The notes beneath the pieces were generated by a model. It worked only from the letters and a program-made list of their open reading frames with translations, did no database searches and had not been told where the DNA came from. Shown here one piece after another: positions 1 through 5,756 of a DNA stretch of 11,000 nucleotides (position 1 is its first letter; each line of letters begins with the position of its first letter). The stretch is from Candidatus Levyibacteriota bacterium (GTDB taxonomy: Bacteria; Patescibacteriota; Microgenomatia; Levybacterales; UBA12049). Made by a program: the position numbers and the translations under genes. The stretch covers positions 1-11,000 of the forward strand of contig CAIQLZ010000054.1 of the NCBI GenBank assembly GCA_903872785.1, given 5' to 3'.

Positions 1-870
1 AATCAACTGGCCGGCATAATGCTTTCCGTTATTGAACCTGCCAAACGGGGAAGATATTTAACCGTTCCCGGCGGGCCGATTATTGCCTGGCAAAATAAAG
101 AAATTGTTAATGAATTTCTAAAACAGGTCAGAATAATTGCCAAAGAAAGCAACTGTGTTTTTGTCAGAGTCAGACCGCAATTAGAATCCAACGATTTCTC
201 AAAAAAAATTTTCAGGGACTTGGGATTTAGCAAAGCGCCCATGCATTTACATGCCGAGTTAACAACGCAATTGGATATTACCAAATCCCCGGATGAATTA
301 ATGCTGCAAATGAGAAAAACAACCAGATATGAAATACGCAGGGCAATAAAAGAAAACATAAAAATTTCAGTCTCGACAAATGAAAAAGATATTAAACAAT
401 TTTATGAGTTGCAGATTAAAACAGCAGTCAGACAAAAATTTATACCGTTTTCTTACAAATTCCTGGAAGAGCAATTTAAAGTTTTTGCAAAGTCTGAAAA
501 TGCACTCCTTTACAAAGCGGAACTTGACGGGAAAATGTTAGCTCAGGCATTTATTATTTTCTACGGCCAAGAAGCAGTCTACCATTATGGAGTATCCACA
601 GATGACGGAAGACGCTTCCCCGGCGCCTATCTGATTCAGTGGGAAGCAATTTTAGAAGCAAAAAAACGCGGCCTGACCCGGTACAATTTTTGGGGAGTTG
701 CACCGGAAAACAATTTGAATCACCGGTTCAGCGGTCTTTCCTTATTTAAACGCGGTTTCGGCGGAAAAGACTTTGAGTATCTTCATGCTCAGGATTTAAT
801 CATTAATTACCCGGGATATTTGCTGAATTATTTAATCGAATCTGTCCGCAAAAAAATAAGAAACGTTTGA
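1..870 (+). CDS. FemAB/FemX-like peptidoglycan aminoacyltransferase (5' end outside the window)
   Basis: Family members transfer amino acids from aminoacyl-tRNA to the stem peptide of lipid-linked peptidoglycan precursor at the inner face of the membrane, building interpeptide bridges. The reading frame is open from base 1 (N-Q-L-A-G-I before the first ATG at base 19), and the first visible residues already match the internal family pattern 'AKRGRYL..PGGP', so the true start lies upstream. The visible 289 residues contain the GNAT-like fold signatures: a 'MRKTTRYEIRRA' stretch, a 'YHYGVS' strand, 'YLIQWEAI', 'YNFWGV' and the C-terminal 'LFKRGFGG' motif typical of FemX/MurM-type proteins. Full family members are usually about 330-420 residues, so some 40-100 residues are probably missing. 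The TGA stop overlaps the -35 box of the next gene's promoter. Family assignment is firm; the amino acid donor and bridge position cannot be told. Confidence 0.88.
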   Translation, partial: NQLAGIMLSVIEPAKRGRYLTVPGGPIIAWQNKEIVNEFLKQVRIIAKESNCVFVRVRPQLESNDFSKKIFRDLGFSKAPMHLHAELTTQLDITKSPDELMLQMRKTTRYEIRRAIKENIKISVSTNEKDIKQFYELQIKTAVRQKFIPFSYKFLEEQFKVFAKSENALLYKAELDGKMLAQAFIIFYGQEAVYHYGVSTDDGRRFPGAYLIQWEAILEAKKRGLTRYNFWGVAPENNLNHRFSGLSLFKRGFGGKDFEYLHAQDLIINYPGYLLNYLIESVRKKIRNV

Positions 871-895
871 TTATTAAAGAAAAATGTGCTATTTT
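867..895 (+). promoter_or_regulatory. Sigma-70-like promoter of the 903 gene (leaderless)
   Basis: The -35 box TTGATT (867-872) is followed by 17 bases and the -10 box TATTTT (890-895). A TG one base upstream (887-888) makes it an extended -10. The -10 box ends 7 bases before the ATG at 903, so the predicted transcript starts at or next to the A of the start codon. The -35 box lies across the stop codon of the upstream gene. Confidence 0.65.
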
Positions 896-902
896 AGACT
901 CA

Positions 903-1577
903 ATGACAGAAGGATTTAAATCACCGACACAGGAAAACAGACTTTACCAGCTCAATGGACTAATCAGAGCCGGCATTGAAGCAAAAAACAAATATTTTCT
1001 TCAGGAAGGGGAAAATTCAGATTACAACGAGGTAAAATTGAAAATGACAAGAGAAATGCTGCAAACCCTGATGGTTAAAAACAAAAGCATTACTGCCTCC
1101 TCTCAGAACAAATATCAGGAAAACTCACTTACTCATTTCCGCCTGCCGGAAAATGACTGGAACGATTTTGTGAATGATCAACTGGCAGCTTTTACGGACT
1201 TGCGAAAAGCAAACAGCGCTCTTTATAAAAATAGTCCGCCGCCTAACTCAGGAGACTGGAAAAATCTGAACCAACAGGAAACGGAAATAAAGGTAAAAGT
1301 TAAAACAGCAAAATCACTTATTCAAATACTGGCGGGGTTTATGGAATTAGAAGATCTAAGAGCGCTGACCCTGAAAGATCAAGGCGGAAAAAAATATTGC
1401 GAACATCTGATAGCTAAAGATAAAAAAATAAAGGGCCTAAGAAATTTACTTTCCCAGCTGGAAGAACAAGGTCTCCCCGTAAAAAAATCAGAAGTCGTTA
1501 CCCTGGAGGCAATCATAGCTTTCAATAAGTTGGATGTTGAAATGGCAAAAAGCATCTTGGAAAAAAAAGCATACTGA
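903..1577 (+). CDS. Hypothetical protein, helical and charged, 224 aa
   Basis: I do not recognise this protein. It is predicted to be soluble: no signal peptide or membrane segment is visible, and it is rich in Lys, Glu, Gln, Asn and Leu with long stretches likely to be helical. A short 'SPPPNSGDW' linker near residues 115-125 could separate two helical parts. A longer frame opens with TTG at 867, but that codon sits inside the -35 box. The ATG at 903 lies 7 bases after the -10 box and is preferred. No Shine-Dalgarno sequence is present. Residues 32-46 (FLxExxxxDYxxxxL) resemble residues 20-34 of the other orphan protein in this window, at 9126. The last codons run over eight A residues, after which the -1 frame stays open to 1657, so the true C-terminus may be longer. 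It follows the FemAB gene and precedes gyrB; neither neighbour suggests a role. Confidence 0.7.
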   Translation: MTEGFKSPTQENRLYQLNGLIRAGIEAKNKYFLQEGENSDYNEVKLKMTREMLQTLMVKNKSITASSQNKYQENSLTHFRLPENDWNDFVNDQLAAFTDLRKANSALYKNSPPPNSGDWKNLNQQETEIKVKVKTAKSLIQILAGFMELEDLRALTLKDQGGKKYCEHLIAKDKKIKGLRNLLSQLEEQGLPVKKSEVVTLEAIIAFNKLDVEMAKSILEKKAY

Positions 1578-1657
1578 TTTACAAACTAAATCCCAAACTT
1601 AAATTAGCTATCCCGGACAATCAAACTCCCGAACTGATGCTGGAAATTGTTGATTAA
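1562..1657 (+). other. Possible -1 frame extension of the 903 gene at an A8 slippery run
   Basis: The gene reads gaA AAA AAA gca tac tga, so A_AAA_AAA (1562-1568) matches the X_XXY_YYZ pattern of -1 ribosomal frameshift sites. Slipping back one base bypasses the TGA at 1575 and adds 29 codons, beginning SILIYKLNPK and ending ELMLEIVD before TAA at 1655-1657. The product would be 251 residues instead of 224. Transcriptional slippage in the A-run, a homopolymer sequencing error, or an open frame by chance would look the same. I noticed no strong stimulatory hairpin in the roughly 80 bases downstream. Confidence 0.35.
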
Positions 1658-1669
1658 ATTTGTTAAGAT
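1641..1669 (+). promoter_or_regulatory. Extended -10 promoter of gyrB (leaderless)
   Basis: TGGAAA (1641-1646, 4 of 6 matches to TTGACA), a 17-base spacer, then TAAGAT (1664-1669, 4 of 6) with a TG one base upstream at 1661-1662. The -10 box ends 7 bases before the ATG at 1677. Each box alone is weak; the TGn extension and a geometry identical to other promoters in the window support the call. Confidence 0.5.
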
Positions 1670-1676
1670 AATGCTT

Positions 1677-3641
1677 ATGGCAATAAAAAAGACTGCGCCA
1701 AAAGTTCAAAAAACTCCGGAATATTCGGCAAAACACATCCAGGTATTGGAAGGCTTAGAGCCCGTAAGGAAACGCCCCGCAATGTATATCGGATCAACGG
1801 ATATAATCGGCCTTCATGAATCTTTGCGGGAAATTATCGACAACGGAGTTGATGAGGCACTGGCGGGATCCGCCAAAAATGTTTGGATAACTTTGAATAA
1901 TGACGGCACCGCAACCGTAATCGATGACGGAAGAGGAATTCCGATTGACATAATGCCCTCTTATAAAAAAAGCGCCTTGGAAATTGTCATGACCAAACTG
2001 CATGCCGGCGGAAAATTCGGAGGGTCTGCTTACAAAATATCGGGAGGACTGCATGGGGTCGGTGCATCGGTGGTAAATGCCTTATCCGAATGGATGAAAG
2101 TGGAAGTAAAACGCAATAATAAAATCTATTTCCAGGAATACTCCAGGGGAATTGCCAAAACCCCACTTAAGGAAATAAAAGCCGATGATGAAACGAGTTT
2201 TAATCCCGGCTCCTCAACCGGAACTAAGGTCACTTTTTTGCCGGATAAAGAAATTTTTTCAACCATAGTTTTTGATTTTGAAGCAATCAAAAAAGCAATT
2301 CGGGAACGTGCCTATCTTGTTCCAAAATTATATTTCCATTTTAAGGATTTACGGGAAGGCCAAGAAAAAGAGGTCAATTATTATTTTGAAGGCGGCATAA
2401 CTTCACTGGTTGAAAAATTAAATGAAAACAAAGGACCATTGCATGAGGCGATCTTTATTCAAAAAAGGGAAGACGATATTGAATTGGAAGCATCCCTGCA
2501 ATATAACAACGGTTACGTAGAAAATGTCCAAAGCTATGTAAACGTTATTAACACCGTCAACGGAGGAACTCATTTAACCGGCTTCAGAATGGCTCTGACC
2601 CGGGCGATAAATGATTACGGTAAAAAAATCGGCAGTTTTAAAGATGACGGAGATTACATCACCGGAGACGACACGAAAGAGGGCTTATCAGCAGTTGTTT
2701 TTGTCAAAATGCCCCAGGATAAAATTCAGTTTGAAGGCCAGACAAAAGGAAAGCTGGGTAATTCCGAAATTCAACCTATAGTTCAGGCGATTACCAAAGA
2801 GGGGCTTTCGGTTTTCTTTGAAGAAAATCCTGGAGAAGCCAGAAAAATTTTGGAAAAAGTTTATTTGGCAGCCAAAGCCAGACTGGCAGCCAAAGCAGCC
2901 AAGGAAGCAATTCTTAGGAAAGGCGCCCTAGAGGGATCTTCGCTCCCCGGAAAATTAGCGGATTGCCAAGAAAAGGATCCGTCAGTTTCGGAACTGTATT
3001 TAGTTGAAGGAGATTCGGCAGCCGGAACGGCCAAAGGGGGACGCGACCGGAAATATCAGGCGATTCTGCCAATCGGAGGAAAAATTTTAAATACGGAAAG
3101 AGCCCGTCTTGATAAAATAATTGAACACGATGAATTAAAAAATGTAATTATTGCCTTAGGTATGGGAATCGGGGAAACCATTAAGTTTGAAAAATTAAGA
3201 TATCACCGAGTAATTATCATGACCGATGCGGATGTGGACGGGGAACATATTGAGACACTGCTTTTAACCTTTTTCTACCGGCACTTGCCGCAAATTATCA
3301 AAGAAGGCTATCTCTACATTGCTCAACCACCTTTGTACAAATTAAACCGCGGAAAAGATATCCGGTATGCCTACTCCGACGAAGAAAAGGAGACAATCCT
3401 AATGGAAATGAAAAGCGGTAACGCAGTCATCAACATCCAAAGATACAAAGGTCTTGGGGAAATGAATAAGGATCAATTATGGGATACCACCATGAATCCG
3501 GCCAACAGAATCTTAAAACAAGTTACTATTGAGGACGCGGAAGAAACAGACAGTGTCTTTACCATGCTGATGGGAGACGAAGTTCCTCCCAGAAAACAAT
3601 TCATTCAAAGTAACGCAACTCAAGCAAATTTGGATATCTAA
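1677..3641 (+). CDS. gyrB: DNA gyrase subunit B
   Basis: This is the ATPase subunit of type IIA topoisomerase, which pairs with GyrA to introduce negative supercoils. The 654 residues match the short GyrB form without the proteobacterial insertion. In order: GHKL ATPase domain with 'RKRPAMYIGS' (31-40), 'EIIDN' (52-56, Mg-ATP site), 'DDGRGIP' and 'SGGLHGVG' (lid); transducer domain with 'GGTHLTGFR' and the Q-T-K loop 'EGQTKGKLG'; TOPRIM domain with 'EGDSA' (about 444-448) and 'DADVDG' (about 517-522); C-terminal 'RYKGLGEMN' and a final 'NLDI'. Small departures from consensus are EGDSAAGTA rather than EGDSAGG, and DVDGEHIET where families usually have HIRT. The open frame extends up to TTG 1647, and ATG 1671 is also possible, but ATG 1677 fits the promoter and begins MAIKK. 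GyrB is favoured over ParE because the GyrA partner is nearby. Confidence 0.96.
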   Translation: MAIKKTAPKVQKTPEYSAKHIQVLEGLEPVRKRPAMYIGSTDIIGLHESLREIIDNGVDEALAGSAKNVWITLNNDGTATVIDDGRGIPIDIMPSYKKSALEIVMTKLHAGGKFGGSAYKISGGLHGVGASVVNALSEWMKVEVKRNNKIYFQEYSRGIAKTPLKEIKADDETSFNPGSSTGTKVTFLPDKEIFSTIVFDFEAIKKAIRERAYLVPKLYFHFKDLREGQEKEVNYYFEGGITSLVEKLNENKGPLHEAIFIQKREDDIELEASLQYNNGYVENVQSYVNVINTVNGGTHLTGFRMALTRAINDYGKKIGSFKDDGDYITGDDTKEGLSAVVFVKMPQDKIQFEGQTKGKLGNSEIQPIVQAITKEGLSVFFEENPGEARKILEKVYLAAKARLAAKAAKEAILRKGALEGSSLPGKLADCQEKDPSVSELYLVEGDSAAGTAKGGRDRKYQAILPIGGKILNTERARLDKIIEHDELKNVIIALGMGIGETIKFEKLRYHRVIIMTDADVDGEHIETLLLTFFYRHLPQIIKEGYLYIAQPPLYKLNRGKDIRYAYSDEEKETILMEMKSGNAVINIQRYKGLGEMNKDQLWDTTMNPANRILKQVTIEDAEETDSVFTMLMGDEVPPRKQFIQSNATQANLDI

Positions 3642-3656
3642 ATTACCAAAGAATGC

Positions 3657-3685
3657 TTGAAATAGAAAGATAAATACATTATAAT
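3657..3685 (+). promoter_or_regulatory. Near-consensus promoter of the H+-pyrophosphatase gene (leaderless)
   Basis: TTGAAA (3657-3662), exactly 17 bases, then a perfect TATAAT (3680-3685). The ATG at 3692 follows after 6 bases, so the mRNA should begin at the start codon. It lies in the 50-base gap after gyrB and is among the two best promoters in the window. It implies that the pump, and perhaps gyrA and folD downstream, can be transcribed independently of gyrB. Confidence 0.8.
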
Positions 3686-3691
3686 TCTAAA

Positions 3692-5725
3692 ATGAATTTA
3701 TTGTCTTATATAGTAAATCATGCACTTATTACGACCATTGCCGTCTCCCTTTTTGCGTTTGCCTATAGCCTGGTTTTGGCGATGAATGTTTTAGCCCATC
3801 CCCGCGGGGACGAAAAAATGAATCAAATTTCCGACGCGATTACCGAAGGAGCAAATGCCTACATGAAAAAACAATATACAGTAGTCGCCATAATTGGCAT
3901 TGTAATTTTTGCTATTCTTTATTATTTTCTGAATTTTACGAGTGCTGTTGGTTTTCTGATCGGAGCAGTCTTCTCCGCGGCTTCGGGAATTATCGGTATG
4001 AGCATTGCGGTCAGAAGCAATATCCGGGTTGCTCAGGCTGCTAAAAGCGGTTTATCCCAAGCCTTCTCTCTGGCCTTTAAAGGCGGAGCGGTAACCGGAT
4101 TGATTGTCGGAGCCTTAGCCCTTCTTTCGGTAAGCGGTTTTTATCTTTGGCTTTTACACAACAATATTCATGATTTAAGGCCTCTGATTGCGCTTGGATT
4201 CGGAGGATCGTTAATTTCGGTTTTTGCCAGACTGGGCGGAGGAATTTTTACCAAATCAGCGGACGTCGGAACCGATATGGTCGGAAAAATTGAAAAGGGA
4301 ATTCCGGAAGATGACCCGAGAAATCCGGGAGTAATTGCGGATCTGGTCGGGGACAATGTCGGGGACGATGCAGGAATGGCGGCGGATCTTTTTGAAACCT
4401 ATGTCATAACCGCAGTTGCCGCAATGATTTTAGGACAGATTACTTTCGGCACTAATTTTGCAGTTTTAACTTATCCTCTTTTAATCGGCGCCGTTTCCAT
4501 CATCGCCTCGATCATCGGCAGCTGGTTTGTCAGGATTTCAGGGCAGGGAATTATGAACGCTTTATATAAAGGCCTGGCGGTTTCGATAATCATAGCCATA
4601 GCCGGATTTTATTATTTAAGCCAGACTCTTTTTATACAAGGAGTAGGAACAATTTCCTCATTTAATCTTTTTCTTGCCTCGATTATCGGACCTATTATCA
4701 CCATCGGCATGGTTATCATAACGGAATATTTTACGTCCAAAAAATTCAGCCCGGTTAAAACCATTGCCAATGCCTCTACCACAGGACACGGAACCAATGT
4801 AATCGCGGGATTGGCAGTTTCCATGAAATCAACCTTAGCGCCGATACTTTTAATTTCAACGGGAATTTTAGTGGCATACAGTCTGGCCGGTCTTTACGGA
4901 ATCGCAGTTTCTGCAATCAGTATGCTTTCTTTAACCGGCATTATTATCGCCATTGACGCATTCGGCCCGATCACGGACAATGCAGGAGGAATTGCGGAAA
5001 TGGCCGGACTTTCCCAAAAAGTGCGCGACATAACCGATCCCTTGGATGCGGTCGGAAATACAACCAAAGCAATTACCAAAGCTTACGCCATCGGGTCTGC
5101 AGGTTTAGCGGCTTTAGTTCTTTTTGCAAGCTATACACAAGAACTAACCTCTTCGCATAAAGGTTCCTTTGCCTTTTCTCTTTCCGACCCCCTGGTTATA
5201 ATCGGACTGTTTATCGGCGGAGCATTACCTTACTTTTTCGGCGCTTTGGCAATGGAGGCAGTCGGAAAAACCAGCGTAGCGGTTGTCAATGAAGTAAGAC
5301 GCCAATTCAAAGAAATTAAAGGCATTATGAAAGGCACAGCCAAACCGGAATACGGAAAATTGGTCTCCATAGTCACCTCGGCTGCTATAAAACAAATGAT
5401 GGTTCCGGCTCTTATTCCGGTCCTGGCGCCGATTTTGGTCGGATTCCTACTTGGCCCGAAGGCACTCGGCGGACTGCTAATCGGCAGTATTATTACCGGA
5501 CTTTTTGTGGCAATTTCGATGACAACGGGCGGAGCGGCTTGGGATAACACGAAAAAATATATTGAAGAAGGTCATCTGGGAGGCAAGGGAAGCTTTGCCC
5601 ATCAGGCGGCTGTAACAGGGGATACGGTAGGGGACCCTTACAAAGACACGGCAGGACCGGCAATAAATCCGATGATAAAAATCCTAAACATTGTCGCACT
5701 GTTAATTGCCTCCTTCCTGATATAA
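3692..5725 (+). CDS. hppA: Membrane-bound proton-translocating pyrophosphatase, K+-independent type
   Basis: An integral membrane pump that hydrolyses PPi to phosphate and moves H+ across the cytoplasmic membrane. The 677 residues show many hydrophobic segments, consistent with the family's 16-17 helices. Active-site motifs are complete: 'DVGTDMVGK' (from residue 191), 'EDDPRNPGVIAD', 'VGDNVGDDAGMAADLFE', 'DAFGPITDNAGGIAEM' and the C-terminal 'GDTVGDPYKDTAGPA'. The segment 'GNTTKAITKAYAIGSA' has Lys459 and Thr462. In this family, Lys and Thr at these places mark the K+-independent H+ pumps, whereas K+-dependent enzymes, including the Na+ pumps, carry Ala and Gly/Ala. Minor differences from consensus are TKA for TKG and 'TTGGAAWDN' for 'NAGGAWDN'. 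There is no Shine-Dalgarno sequence; the start follows the -10 box by 6 bases. The gene lies between gyrB and gyrA. Function is secure; the pumped ion is inferred from motifs. Confidence 0.96.
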   Translation: MNLLSYIVNHALITTIAVSLFAFAYSLVLAMNVLAHPRGDEKMNQISDAITEGANAYMKKQYTVVAIIGIVIFAILYYFLNFTSAVGFLIGAVFSAASGIIGMSIAVRSNIRVAQAAKSGLSQAFSLAFKGGAVTGLIVGALALLSVSGFYLWLLHNNIHDLRPLIALGFGGSLISVFARLGGGIFTKSADVGTDMVGKIEKGIPEDDPRNPGVIADLVGDNVGDDAGMAADLFETYVITAVAAMILGQITFGTNFAVLTYPLLIGAVSIIASIIGSWFVRISGQGIMNALYKGLAVSIIIAIAGFYYLSQTLFIQGVGTISSFNLFLASIIGPIITIGMVIITEYFTSKKFSPVKTIANASTTGHGTNVIAGLAVSMKSTLAPILLISTGILVAYSLAGLYGIAVSAISMLSLTGIIIAIDAFGPITDNAGGIAEMAGLSQKVRDITDPLDAVGNTTKAITKAYAIGSAGLAALVLFASYTQELTSSHKGSFAFSLSDPLVIIGLFIGGALPYFFGALAMEAVGKTSVAVVNEVRRQFKEIKGIMKGTAKPEYGKLVSIVTSAAIKQMMVPALIPVLAPILVGFLLGPKALGGLLIGSIITGLFVAISMTTGGAAWDNTKKYIEEGHLGGKGSFAHQAAVTGDTVGDPYKDTAGPAINPMIKILNIVALLIASFLI

Positions 5726-5726
5726 A
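5699..5726 (+). promoter_or_regulatory. Possible weak promoter of gyrA
   Basis: An extended -10, TGA-TATAAA (TG at 5718-5719, box 5721-5726), lies over the last codons of the pyrophosphatase gene. A poor -35 (CTGTTA, 5699-5704) sits 16 bases upstream. It would give a leader of about 24 bases without a Shine-Dalgarno sequence. Unlike the other promoters here, it is not placed 6-7 bases from the ATG. gyrA may instead be transcribed from the pyrophosphatase promoter. Confidence 0.35.
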
Positions 5727-5756
5727 ATTAGATAGCCTTATTGTCGTCGTCAAATT

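Noticed and set aside
2866..2896. 13-base direct repeat (tggcagccaaagc) 18 bases apart inside gyrB
   Set aside because: It encodes the Ala/Lys-rich helix LAAKARLAAKA. The same region in E. coli GyrB is equally Ala/Arg-rich and of the same length, so no insertion or duplication is implied.
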